In this document: one piece after another, positions 49,765-57,586 of the stretch
Layout: every line of letters starts with the position of its first letter
Position numbering within the stretch: the first letter of the stretch is position 1
From: Streptomyces umbrinus
GTDB taxonomy: Bacteria > Actinomycetota > Actinomycetes > Streptomycetales > Streptomycetaceae
NCBI RefSeq assembly: GCF_030817415.1
Contig: NZ_JAUSZI010000002.1
Location: forward strand, 9,114,001 to 9,178,000
DNA length: 64,000 nucleotides
Direction: 5' to 3'
Program-made: the position numbers and the translations under genes
Notes under the pieces: generated by a model
What the model saw: the letters and a program-made list of their open reading frames with translations, nothing else
Told to the model about the DNA's origin: nothing
The model's database searches: none

Positions 49765-51030
49765 TCAGCGATACAGGAGGTACTTCCCGCGCGTCCGGCG
49801 GAAGGCCGCCAGCTCGCCCTGCCAGGCCGCCACGACCTCGTCGGCACCCGCGCCCGCGTCGATCATCGTGCGGACCTGCGTGGACCCCGTCAGCTTGTCG
49901 ATCCAGTTGTCGGAGCGCCAGGCGAAGCCGCTCCACACCTTCTTGGCGGTCACCAGCAGCGCGATCCCGGTGCGTACGGGGTCGTACGCGGCCCGGTCGT
50001 GGACATGGATCTGTACGCCCCCGACGGTCCTGCCCTGGAACTTCGAGAAGGTGGGCGCGAAGTACGCCTCCCTGAAGTGCACACCGGGCAGCCCGAGTTG
50101 CCCCGCCTCGGCGGCCCACCGCCGGTCGATGCCCTCCGCGCCGAGCAGCTCGAACGGGCGGGTCGTGCCGCGTCCCTCCGACAGGTTCGTCCCCTCGAAG
50201 AGACAGGTCCCCGAGTACACGAGCGCGGTGTCCGGCGTCGGCATGTTGGGGCTCGGCGGCACCCAGGGGAGACCCGAGGCGTCATAGAAGTCCGACCGCT
50301 TCCAGCCCGACATCAGCACGGTGTCCAGCGGAACCGGCGCCGCGAGGAACTCCTTGTTGAACAGCCGCGCCAGCTCCGCCACCGTCATCCCGTGCGCCTG
50401 CGAGATCGGCTCCCGGCCCACGAAGGTAGCGAACTCCTTGTGCAGCACGGGGCCCTGGGCGCTCCGGCCGGTCACCGGGTTCGGCCGGTCGAGCACCACG
50501 AACCGCTTCCCGGCGAGCCGGGCCGCCTCCATGCAGTCGTACAGCGTCCAGATGTACGTGTAGAAGCGGGCGCCCGCGTCCTGGATGTCGAAGACGACGG
50601 TGTCCACGCCGGAAGCCGTGAAGATGTCGGCCAGCGGCTGCCCGCTCTTCAGGTACGTGTCGTAGACCGGGAGGCCGGTCGCCGGGTCGTCGTAGCGGCC
50701 CTCGGAGCCGCCCGCCTGGGCGGTGCCCCGGAAGCCGTGCTCGGGGCCGAAGACGGCCACGAGGTCCACTCGGTCGTCCGCGTGCATGACGTCGACGATG
50801 TGGCGGACGTCCCGGGTGATGCCGGTCGGGTTGGTGACGATGCCGACGCGTTCGCCGTCGAGGAGGGTGTAGCCGTCCGCGGCGAGGCGTTCGAAGCCGG
50901 TTCGCAGGCGGCGGGCGCCCCTTTGTTCCTGTGGTTCCTGGGCGGCCGCGGCTGTGGTGGGCGGGTTCGCCGAGAACGCCGCCGCGGCGGTCGTTGCGGC
51001 GAGGAGACTCCGTCTGGAGAGGCGGCGCAT
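49765..51030 (-). CDS. Tat-exported NamZ-like exo-N-acetylmuramidase (DUF1343)
   Basis: This is a 421-residue protein. A twin-arginine signal SRRSLLAATTAAAA (residues 5-18) leads the DUF1343/GH171 core: GERVGIVTNPTGIT, VDLVAVFGPEHGFRGTAQAGG, VDTVVFDIQDAGARFYTYIWTLYDCMEAA, VVLDRPNPVTG, YSGTCLFEGTNLSEGRGTTRPFELLGAEGI and HVHDRAAYDPVRTGIALL. NamZ of Bacillus removes MurNAc from the non-reducing end of peptidoglycan fragments, so this enzyme probably recycles cell-wall sugars outside the cell. The start ATG 51030 gives the signal directly. Confidence 0.9.
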   Translation of the reverse strand: MRRLSRRSLLAATTAAAAFSANPPTTAAAAQEPQEQRGARRLRTGFERLAADGYTLLDGERVGIVTNPTGITRDVRHIVDVMHADDRVDLVAVFGPEHGFRGTAQAGGSEGRYDDPATGLPVYDTYLKSGQPLADIFTASGVDTVVFDIQDAGARFYTYIWTLYDCMEAARLAGKRFVVLDRPNPVTGRSAQGPVLHKEFATFVGREPISQAHGMTVAELARLFNKEFLAAPVPLDTVLMSGWKRSDFYDASGLPWVPPSPNMPTPDTALVYSGTCLFEGTNLSEGRGTTRPFELLGAEGIDRRWAAEAGQLGLPGVHFREAYFAPTFSKFQGRTVGGVQIHVHDRAAYDPVRTGIALLVTAKKVWSGFAWRSDNWIDKLTGSTQVRTMIDAGAGADEVVAAWQGELAAFRRTRGKYLLYR

Positions 51031-51135
51031 GTGTGACCTCCGTGGTCGCGGAAGACTGGCACGAGCACGCTAAGGGCTCCGCAGGTCGTTCGTAAGCTGC
51101 GGGTGCATTGTGGCTTGTCGCGCCCGCGCGGCGGA

Positions 51136-51173
51136 GCCGCAGATTGACGCAGCCCCGCGCCCCTTACGGGGCG
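51136..51173. repeat. Short variant of the hairpin repeat
   Basis: GCAGATTGACGCAGCCCCGC then GCCCCTTACGGGGCGC form a decayed arm pair. It abuts the TetR-type site at 51174. Otherwise the 208-bp gap 51031-51238 is empty. Confidence 0.55.
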
Positions 51174-51190
51174 CATACCGACCGGTTAGT
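51174..51190. promoter_or_regulatory. TetR-type site before the SDR-ligase operon
   Basis: CATACCGACCGGTTAGT shares its first 13 bases with the minus-strand reading of the sites at 23872 and 56719. It lies 48 bp upstream of the GTG start. Confidence 0.65.
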
Positions 51191-51238
51191 CTGACGGTCG
51201 AGCAGAGCCTCATCTCGTCGTGTCGAAGGAGACCGAAG

Positions 51239-52003
51239 GTGGAAGCCGTGCAGGGTGCCGGAGTGGTTGTCACCGGAGCTGGAGGGGGCATCGGGGCCGC
51301 GTTGGCGCGGCGGTTCGCTGCCGAGGGGGCCCGGGTCGTCGTCAATGATCTGGATGCCGGGAAGGCGAAGGCCGTTGCCGAGGAGACAGGGGCGATCGCC
51401 GTTCCGGGGGACGCCTCCGCGATCGTGGCCGAGGCCCAGGACGCCCTCGGCGGCACGGTCGACGTGTACTGCGCCAATGCCGGGCTCGGCTCCGGAGGCT
51501 CGGAGGCGGCTCCCGAACGGGTCTGGGAGCTCGCCTGGGACGTGAACGTCATGGCCCACGTCCGTGCGGCCAACCAGCTGATCCCCGGCTGGCTGGAGCG
51601 CGGCAGCGGCCGTTTCGTCTCCACGGTCTCGGCGGCCGGGCTGCTCACCATGGTCGGCGCGGCCCCGTACAGCGTCACCAAGCACGGCGCGTACGCCTTC
51701 GCCGAGTGGCTCTCCCTCACCTACCGCCACCGCGGTCTGAAGGTCCACGCGATCTGTCCGCAGGGCGTCCGCACCGACATGCTCGCGAGCACCGGCAGCG
51801 CCGGCGATCTCGTCCTCGTGCCGACCGCCATCGAGCCCGAGGACGTCGCCGACGCCCTCTTCGCCGGGATCGAAGAAGACCGCTTCCTGATCCTGCCGCA
51901 CCCCGAGGTCGCCGACTACTACCGGGCGCGGGCCGCCGACCCCGACCGCTGGCTGACGAACATGAACCACATCCAGCAGAAGTGGGAGGCGGACGGCCGG
52001 TGA
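51239..52003 (+). CDS. Short-chain dehydrogenase/reductase
   Basis: This is a 254-residue Rossmann enzyme. The NAD site is TGAGGGIG and VVNDLD, and the second strand has YCANAGLGSG. The catalytic Ser is in VSTVSAAG and the catalytic pair is YSVTKHGAYAF (Tyr-x3-Lys). GTG 51239 is chosen because AAGGAG is 7 nt upstream. Its stop overlaps the ligase start by 4 bp (GTGA), so the two are coupled. It should oxidise or reduce a hydroxy/keto acyl intermediate in the same pathway. Confidence 0.93.
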   Translation: MEAVQGAGVVVTGAGGGIGAALARRFAAEGARVVVNDLDAGKAKAVAEETGAIAVPGDASAIVAEAQDALGGTVDVYCANAGLGSGGSEAAPERVWELAWDVNVMAHVRAANQLIPGWLERGSGRFVSTVSAAGLLTMVGAAPYSVTKHGAYAFAEWLSLTYRHRGLKVHAICPQGVRTDMLASTGSAGDLVLVPTAIEPEDVADALFAGIEEDRFLILPHPEVADYYRARAADPDRWLTNMNHIQQKWEADGR

Positions 52004-53667
52004 CCACCTCCCTGTACGCGGCCCAGCCGTGGCTCGCGCTTCTGAACGAGGCCCAGCGCGGGTCCATAAGCCCGGTCGACTCGCCGGTGCACGCCCTGCG
52101 CCGGGCCGTCGCCGAGGCCCCCGACACCACCTTTCTCGCCTACTTCGACGGACGGCTCACCTACCGCGAGGTCGACGAGCTGAGCGACTCCGTCGCCGGG
52201 CACCTCGCCGCCCGTGGCCTGGAGCGCGGCGACCGGGTCGCCGTCCTGCTGCAGAACTCCCCGCTCTTCGTCCTCGCCGTCCTCGGCGCCTGGAAGGCCG
52301 GCGCGACCGTCCTGCCCGTCAACCCGATGTACAAGTCGGGGGAGGTCACCCACGTCCTGCGGGACGGCGAGGTCACCGCGCTGATCTGCTCCGACCGGGC
52401 CTGGGAGTCGTACCTGCGCGAGACGGCCGCCGACTCGCCCGTACGCGTCGTGCTCACCGGCTGCGAACTGGATCTCCAGACCCGGGGCGACGTACGCGTG
52501 CTGAACTTCGAGCGGCTGCCGCAGGCTCCGGACGCCGACGACCTGCTCACCGTCGCGAGGGCCGGACACAAGGCCCCCGAGGACCGCGACCCCGGCCCCT
52601 CGGACGTGGCGCTGATCAGCTACACCTCGGGCACCAGCGGCGCCCCCAAGGGAGCCACCAACACCCACGGCAACATCATGTACAACGCCGAGCGGCAGCG
52701 GACCGGCCTCGCGCTGCCCGAGGCGCCCGTGTACTTCGCGATGGCGCCGCTGTTCCACATCACCGGGATGGTCTGCCAGTTCGCCGCGTGCCTCAACAGC
52801 GTGGGCACGCTCGTCCTCGCGTACCGCTTCGAGTCGGGGGTCGTCCTCGACGCGTTCGCCGAGCACCGGCCCCACTACACGGTCGGCCCCTCGACCGCCT
52901 TCATGGCCCTGGCCGCGCACCCGTCCGTCACGCCGGACCACTTCTCCTCCTTCGTGAACATCTCCTCCGGCGGCGCGCCCGTGCCTCCCGCGCTCGTCGA
53001 GAAGTTCCGGGCGGGCTTCGGGCCGTACATCCGCAACGGGTACGGACTCACCGAGTGCACCGCTCCCTGCGCCTCCGTGCCGCCCGGTCGCGAGGCCCCC
53101 GTCGACCCCGTCTCCGGGACGCTGGCCGTCGGCCTGCCCGGGCCCGACACAGTGGTGAGGATCGTCGACGACCAGGGCGCGGAGGTCCCCTTCGGCGAGC
53201 AGGGCGAGATCCTCGTACGCGGTCCGCAGGTCGTGCCCGGCTATTGGCGCCGCCCCGAGGCCACCGCGGAGACCTTCCCTGACGGCGAACTGCGCACCGG
53301 CGACATCGGCTTCATGGACGCGGACGGCTGGCTCTACGTGGTCGACCGCAAGAAGGACATGATCAACGCCTCCGGATTCAAGGTGTGGCCGCGCGAGGTC
53401 GAGGACGTCCTGTACACCCACCCGGCGGTCCGTGAGGCGGCCGTCGTCGGGGTGCCCGACGGATACCGTGGCGAGACCGTCAAGGCCTACGTCAGCCTTC
53501 GGCCGGGTGCGGAAGAGGACCCGGATGCGTTCGCCGCGTACTGCAAGGAGAGACTGGCCGCCTACAAATACCCGCGCCAGGTCGAGATCCTGCCCGACTT
53601 GCCGAAGACGGCAAGTGGGAAGATCCTCCGTCGGGAGCTGCGTCACCGGTCGCAGGACGGTCAGTAG
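52000..53667 (+). CDS. Acyl-CoA ligase (AMP-forming)
   Basis: This is a 555-residue ANL-superfamily enzyme. The P-loop is ISYTSGTSGAPKGATNTH, followed by FAMAPLFHITGM, ISSGGAPVPPALVEKF, GYGLTEC, then GELRTGDIGFMDADGWLYVVDRKKDMINASGFKVWPREVEDVL, and the catalytic Lys in PKTASGKILRREL. It activates a carboxylic acid (medium, branched or hydroxy) to its CoA thioester with ATP. It is coupled to the SDR gene and followed by the TetR gene at 82 bp. Confidence 0.94.
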   Translation: MTTSLYAAQPWLALLNEAQRGSISPVDSPVHALRRAVAEAPDTTFLAYFDGRLTYREVDELSDSVAGHLAARGLERGDRVAVLLQNSPLFVLAVLGAWKAGATVLPVNPMYKSGEVTHVLRDGEVTALICSDRAWESYLRETAADSPVRVVLTGCELDLQTRGDVRVLNFERLPQAPDADDLLTVARAGHKAPEDRDPGPSDVALISYTSGTSGAPKGATNTHGNIMYNAERQRTGLALPEAPVYFAMAPLFHITGMVCQFAACLNSVGTLVLAYRFESGVVLDAFAEHRPHYTVGPSTAFMALAAHPSVTPDHFSSFVNISSGGAPVPPALVEKFRAGFGPYIRNGYGLTECTAPCASVPPGREAPVDPVSGTLAVGLPGPDTVVRIVDDQGAEVPFGEQGEILVRGPQVVPGYWRRPEATAETFPDGELRTGDIGFMDADGWLYVVDRKKDMINASGFKVWPREVEDVLYTHPAVREAAVVGVPDGYRGETVKAYVSLRPGAEEDPDAFAAYCKERLAAYKYPRQVEILPDLPKTASGKILRRELRHRSQDGQ

Positions 53668-53749
53668 ACCGCCGTCGGGCGGCCGGGGGACGACCGGCGG
53701 ACCACGCATACAGAACTGCACACAGAACACTGGAAGGCAGGTGGCGGCA

Positions 53750-54343
53750 GTGCCCAGGACGACGGACGGGGACGGCACGCCCGTCCCGCGGCGGCTGTTG
53801 GCGGCCGCCACCCGGCTCTTCGCCGAGCGCGGCTACGACCGCACCTCGGTCCAGGAGATCGTCGAGGCGGCCGGTGTCACCAAGGGGGCGCTGTACCACT
53901 ACTTCGGCTCCAAGGACGACCTGCTCCACGAGGTGTACGCGCGTGTGCTGCGGGTTCAGCAGGAGCGGCTCGACGCCTTCGCCGACGCGGACGCGCCTGT
54001 CGAGGAGCGGTTGCGGGGGGCCGCCGCCGATGTCGTCGTCACGACGATCGACAACCTCGACGACGCGGCGATCTTCTTTCGCTCGATGCACCATCTGAGT
54101 CCTGAGAAGAACAAGCAGGTGCGGGCCGAGCGGCGGCGGTACCACGAGCGGTTCCGGGCGCTGATCGAGGAGGGGCAGGAGGCCGGGGTCTTCTCGAAGG
54201 CGACTCCGGCGGATCTCGTCGTCGACTATCACTTCGGGTCCGTGCACCACCTGTCCACGTGGTACAGCCCGGAGGGCCCGATGACCCCGACGGAGGTCGC
54301 CGACCACTTGGCGGACTTGCTGCTGCGGGCGCTGAGACCGTAG
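53750..54343 (+). CDS. TetR-family regulator of the acyl-CoA island
   Basis: This 197-residue protein has its helix-turn-helix at about 12-58 (PRRLLAAATRLFAERGYDRTSVQEIVEAAGVTKGALYHYFGSKDDLLHEVY). The C-terminal domain (VVVTTIDNLDDAAIFFRSMHHLSPEKNKQVRAERRRYHERFRALIEEGQEAGVFS) fits the TetR group that senses acyl-CoA. It lies inside a catabolic island whose two outer promoters carry the CATACCGACCGGT motif, so it is the best candidate for that site. GTG 53750 or 53741 may be the start. Confidence 0.9.
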   Translation: MPRTTDGDGTPVPRRLLAAATRLFAERGYDRTSVQEIVEAAGVTKGALYHYFGSKDDLLHEVYARVLRVQQERLDAFADADAPVEERLRGAAADVVVTTIDNLDDAAIFFRSMHHLSPEKNKQVRAERRRYHERFRALIEEGQEAGVFSKATPADLVVDYHFGSVHHLSTWYSPEGPMTPTEVADHLADLLLRALRP

Positions 54344-54365
54344 CGCAGGGTCGTTGTGGCTGGTC

Positions 54366-54409
54366 GCGCAGTTCCCCGCGCCCCTTTTCAGGGGCGCGGG
54401 GAACTGCGC
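54366..54409. terminator. Perfect 20-bp hairpin between convergent genes
   Basis: GCGCAGTTCCCCGCGCCCCT (54366-54385) pairs with 54390-54409 over TTTC and is followed by AGTCTTTT. It sits between the TetR and acyl-CoA dehydrogenase stop codons and can end both transcripts. Confidence 0.8.
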
Positions 54410-54422
54410 AGTCTTTTGCGGG

Positions 54423-55646
54423 TCAGACGTACCGCTTCAGTTCCCGGCGCGCCAGGGACCGCTGGTGGACCTCGTCCGGACCGTCGGCCAGTTTCAAGGT
54501 GCGCGCGCCGGCCCAGAGTTCGGCGAGGGGGAAGTCCTGGCTGACTCCGCCCGCGCCGTGCAGTTGGACCGCCTTGTCGATGATGTCGACCACCGTACGA
54601 GGCGTGGCGATCTTGATGGCCTGGATCTCGGCGTGGGCACCCTTGTTGCCGACCGTGTCCATCATCCAGGCCGTCTTGAGGACGAGCAGACGCAACTGCT
54701 CGACTGCCACCCGCGCGTCCGCGATCCAGTTGTGCACGACCCCCTGCTGGGCCAGCGACTTGCCGAACGCCGTACGGGACACCGCCCGTCGGCACATCAG
54801 CTCGATCGCCCGCTCGGCCATGCCGATCAGCCGCATGCAGTGGTGGATCCGGCCCGGACCCAGCCGCGCCTGCGCGATGGCGAAGCCGCCGCCCTCCTCA
54901 CCGATGAGGTTCGAGACCGGAACCCGCGCCCCGTGGAACACCACCTCGGCGTGACCGCCGTGGGAGTGGTCCTCGTAGCCGTAGACCTGCATGGCACGCC
55001 TGATCTCGACGCCCGGGGTGTCACGCGGCACCAGCACCATCGACTGCTGGCGGCGGATGTCCGACCCGTCCGGATCCGTCTTGCCCATCACGATGAAGAT
55101 CTTGCAGTCCGGGTTCATCGCCCCGGAGATGTACCACTTGCGGCCGGACACGACGTACTCGTCTGTGCCGTCGGAGGCTCGCTCGATCAGCGTCGTGATG
55201 TTCGTGGCGTCGGACGAGGCCACCTCGGGCTCCGTCATCGCGAACGCCGAACGGATCTCACCGGCGAGGAGCGGCTCCAGCCACTGCTTCCGCTGCTGAT
55301 CGTCGCCGAACTGCGCGAGCACCTCCATGTTGCCGGTGTCCGGCGCCGCGCAGTTCAGCGCGGTCGGCGCCAACTGCGGTGAACGGCCCGTGATTTCGGC
55401 GAGCGGCGCGTACTGGAGGTTCGTCAGCCCGGCCCCGTACTCGGAGTCCGGGAGGAAGAGGTTCCACAGGCCCTGGCGGCGGGCCTCCGCCTTCAACTCC
55501 TCCACCACGGCCGGGGTGTCCCACGGCGAGGCGAGCTGCTCGCGCTGCTCGTGAGCGACCGCCTCCGCCGGATAGACGTACTCGTCCATGAAGGTGAGAA
55601 GCTTGGCGCGCAGCTCCTCGGTGCGTGCGTCGAATGCGAAGTCCAT
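54423..55646 (-). CDS. Acyl-CoA dehydrogenase, ACAD10/11-like
   Basis: This 407-residue flavoprotein begins MDFAFDARTEELRAKLLTFMDEYVYPAE. Later motifs are FAMTEPEVASSDATNI (flavin site), VVSGRKWYISGAMNPDCKIFIVMGKTD, MQVYGYEDHSHGGHAEVVFHGARVP, GRIHHCMRLIGMAERAIELMCRRAVSRTAFGK and LHGAGGVSQDFPLAELWAGARTLKLADGPDEVHQRSLARRELK. It has no YEGT; it reads ADGPDEVH instead, as in the ACAD10/ACAD11 group. It lies 6 bp from an APH-type kinase gene. In mammals and in the Pseudomonas lva pathway, such a kinase and dehydrogenase work together on 4-hydroxyacyl-CoA. Confidence 0.93.
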   Translation of the reverse strand: MDFAFDARTEELRAKLLTFMDEYVYPAEAVAHEQREQLASPWDTPAVVEELKAEARRQGLWNLFLPDSEYGAGLTNLQYAPLAEITGRSPQLAPTALNCAAPDTGNMEVLAQFGDDQQRKQWLEPLLAGEIRSAFAMTEPEVASSDATNITTLIERASDGTDEYVVSGRKWYISGAMNPDCKIFIVMGKTDPDGSDIRRQQSMVLVPRDTPGVEIRRAMQVYGYEDHSHGGHAEVVFHGARVPVSNLIGEEGGGFAIAQARLGPGRIHHCMRLIGMAERAIELMCRRAVSRTAFGKSLAQQGVVHNWIADARVAVEQLRLLVLKTAWMMDTVGNKGAHAEIQAIKIATPRTVVDIIDKAVQLHGAGGVSQDFPLAELWAGARTLKLADGPDEVHQRSLARRELKRYV

Positions 55647-55652
55647 GGCCGG

Positions 55653-56675
55653 TCAGCCTTCCTGAAGAGTGGTCAGGCCGTGCTCGATGAAGACGGGGAC
55701 CAGGTCGCCGATGCGGTCGAAGCCCGCGCCGACGGTCTGGCCCAGTGTGTAGCGGTAGTGGATGCCCTCCAGGATCACGGCGAGCTTGAACCACGCGAAC
55801 GCCGTGTACCAGGCGACGGCGGACACGTCGCGCCCCGAGCGCGCGGCGTACCGCTCAATCAGCTCCGCCGGCTCCGGATGCCCGGCGGCCCTGGCCGTCG
55901 TGGAGACCGGCGAGTCGGGCATGCCGAGCGGGATGCTGTACATCACCAGCAGCCCCAGGTCGGTGAGTGGATCGCCCAGCGTGGACATCTCCCAGTCGAG
56001 GATCGCCTTGATCTCGTCGTCCTCGCCGATCAGCACGTTGTCGAGGCGGTAGTCGCCGTGCACGACCGTGGGCGTGGGGGAGTTGGGCAGCTCGCGGCCC
56101 AGGGCGGCGTGCAGTTCGTCGATGCCGGTCAGGTCGCGGTTGCGGGAGGCGTCCAACTGCTTGCCCCAGCGCCGCAGTTGCCGGTCGAGGAAGCCCTCGG
56201 GGCGGCCGAAGTCGGCGAGGCCCACCTCGGCGGGGTCCACCGCGTGCAGCTCGACCAGCGTGTCCACCAGGCCGAGCACCGAGCCGCGCGTGCGCTCCGG
56301 GCCGAGCGGGGCGAGCTGCTCGGCGGTCCGGTAGGGCGTGCCCTCCACGAAGTCCATGACGTAGAACGGCGCGCCCAGCACCTCCACGTCCTCGCACAGC
56401 AGGCGCGTGCGCGGCACCGGTACGGCCGTGGGGTGCAGTGCGCTGATCACCCGGTGCTCGCGCTTCATGTCGTGCGCGGTCGCCAGGACATGGCCCAGCG
56501 GGGGCCGGCGTACCACCCACTTCGAGGTGCCGTCCGTCACCGCGTACGTGAGGTTCGACCGTCCGCCCTCGATCAGCCGGCCGGTCAACGGGCCGTCGAC
56601 CAGTCCGGGCCGCTCGCTGTCGAGCAGGCCGCGCAGCCGGTCGAGATCGAGACCTGGCGGGTGGTCTGAACTCAT
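55653..56675 (-). CDS. APH-fold kinase, ACAD10/11- or LvaA-like
   Basis: This is a 340-residue protein of the phosphotransferase fold. An N-lobe with GGRSNLTYAVTDGTSKWVVRRPPLG carries the nucleotide Lys/Arg strand. The catalytic loop is VVHGDYRLDNVLI (H-G-D-x4-N) and the metal motif is AILDWEMSTLGDPLTDLGLL. It is not a classical resistance kinase; the WEMSTLGDP motif is shared with the kinase domain of ACAD10/11 and with LvaA. It probably phosphorylates a 4-hydroxyacyl-CoA, which the adjacent dehydrogenase then converts. The gene carries a CATACCGACCGGT site 44 bp upstream. Confidence 0.9.
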   Translation of the reverse strand: MSSDHPPGLDLDRLRGLLDSERPGLVDGPLTGRLIEGGRSNLTYAVTDGTSKWVVRRPPLGHVLATAHDMKREHRVISALHPTAVPVPRTRLLCEDVEVLGAPFYVMDFVEGTPYRTAEQLAPLGPERTRGSVLGLVDTLVELHAVDPAEVGLADFGRPEGFLDRQLRRWGKQLDASRNRDLTGIDELHAALGRELPNSPTPTVVHGDYRLDNVLIGEDDEIKAILDWEMSTLGDPLTDLGLLVMYSIPLGMPDSPVSTTARAAGHPEPAELIERYAARSGRDVSAVAWYTAFAWFKLAVILEGIHYRYTLGQTVGAGFDRIGDLVPVFIEHGLTTLQEG

Positions 56676-56718
56676 CGTGTTTCCTCCGTACGCCGGAAAT
56701 CGGGGCTCCCCACATGAT

Positions 56719-56735
56719 GCCGACCGGTCGGTATG
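56719..56735. promoter_or_regulatory. TetR-type site before the kinase-dehydrogenase operon
   Basis: The palindrome CCGACCGGTCGG (56720-56731) is perfect. On the minus strand the sequence starts CATACCGACCGGT, as at 51174. Confidence 0.7.
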
Positions 56736-56780
56736 CAGTCCAGTGCGGGGGCGAAACGTGATTGGCGTCTCGGTCGCGAA

Positions 56781-56817
56781 GAACCCCCCGAGTCGTCGTC
56801 GGCGACTCGGGGGGTTC
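56781..56817. terminator. 15-bp perfect terminator hairpin
   Basis: GAACCCCCCGAGTCG (56781-56795) pairs with CGACTCGGGGGGTTC (56803-56817) over a 7-nt loop. It lies 26 bp past the stop of the minus-strand His-rich gene, with GAAGAACC-like flanks, and should end that transcript. Confidence 0.85.
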
Positions 56818-56842
56818 CTTGCTCTTCGTGCCCGGCGGTCGC

Positions 56843-57139
56843 CTAGTGGTCGTCCCAGTGCCCGTCGTGCCGGGCGTGGCGGTGACCGTCATGAACGTAG
56901 TCCACGTGGTCGCCGTGCGTCACGGCCGGGTGTCCGCAGTCCTTGCCGTGCTCGTGGCTGTGCGCCTCGTGGGTGACGTGCCCGCCCGGCTCGCACTCGT
57001 CCCAGTGTCCCGAGTGCTGCCGGTGCAGGTGCCCGTCGTGCGCGTAGTCGACGTGGTCGCCGTGCGGCACCTCGGCGTGCCCGCAGTCCGGGCCGTGGGC
57101 GTGCTCGTGGGCGGTGTGTTCCTGGTGGAGGGTGGTCAT
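56843..57139 (-). CDS. His-rich duplicated metal-binding-like protein
   Basis: This is a 98-residue protein with about 30 His residues. Two copies of a module of about 37 residues are visible: HGPDCGHAEVPHGDHVDYAH then HGKDCGHPAVTHGDHVDYVH, each followed by DGH-x-H and GHWD. Each copy has one Cys in DCGH. This suggests storage or buffering of Zn, Ni or Cu. No signal peptide is seen, so it would be cytoplasmic. A hairpin terminator follows. A small inverted repeat lies about 50 bp upstream. The family is not known to me. Confidence 0.78.
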   Translation of the reverse strand: MTTLHQEHTAHEHAHGPDCGHAEVPHGDHVDYAHDGHLHRQHSGHWDECEPGGHVTHEAHSHEHGKDCGHPAVTHGDHVDYVHDGHRHARHDGHWDDH

Positions 57140-57188
57140 GGTGCTCGCCTTCGGAGGGGTGCGGAGTGTGACGCCGGTCAGGCTAGCC

Positions 57189-57207
57189 AGATAAAAGGCG
57201 CATATCT
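57189..57207. promoter_or_regulatory. Inverted repeat upstream of the His-rich gene
   Basis: AGATA-aaaggcgca-TATCT (5-bp arms, 9-bp spacer) lies 50 bp before the start of the His-rich gene in an AT-rich patch. It may be a metal-regulator or promoter site. Confidence 0.35.
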
Positions 57208-57265
57208 GTCCAAAATGGCTTGCGTGTTGTCCGGATGCCTCGGAGGGGGAGCGGGCGGGGTGCCT

Positions 57266-57586
57266 TCAGAGGACCAGGGCCACCGCGCATGCCGCCAGTG
57301 CGACCGTGCAGAGGACGGCGGTCCCGGCGTGTCTCGGTGTGAGCGTGGTTGGCTCGCCGCCGTCGGCCAGTACGCGGATCCTGCGGTGTGCCACGGCCAG
57401 GAAACCCAGCCAGAGGCCGCAGCAGAGTGCGGCCACTGTGATGTCCGCCGCGTCCGCTCCGCCGCTCAGCGCCGCCTTCACGGCCAGTACGGTCGCGACG
57501 GTCCCTGCCAGGGTTGTACGGCGCCATGCCAGCCTCGTACGTTCCGGCTGCAGGCCGGGGTCCCGGTCGTCCTGGTGGGGCTCCAT
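57266..57586 (-). CDS. DUF202 small membrane protein
   Basis: This 106-residue protein begins with DPGLQPERTRLAWRRTTLAGTVATVLAVKAAL, the DUF202 signature, and has three hydrophobic helices ending in AVLCTVALAACAVALVL. Its start overlaps the stop of the longer DUF202 gene by one base (TGATG). The function is unknown in the family. Confidence 0.85.
   Translation of the reverse strand: MEPHQDDRDPGLQPERTRLAWRRTTLAGTVATVLAVKAALSGGADAADITVAALCCGLWLGFLAVAHRRIRVLADGGEPTTLTPRHAGTAVLCTVALAACAVALVL

Noticed and set aside
55653..56675. Aminoglycoside resistance kinase
   Set aside because: The fold is shared, but the WEMSTLGDP motif and its acyl-CoA dehydrogenase neighbour fit the ACAD10/11- and LvaA-like group better.
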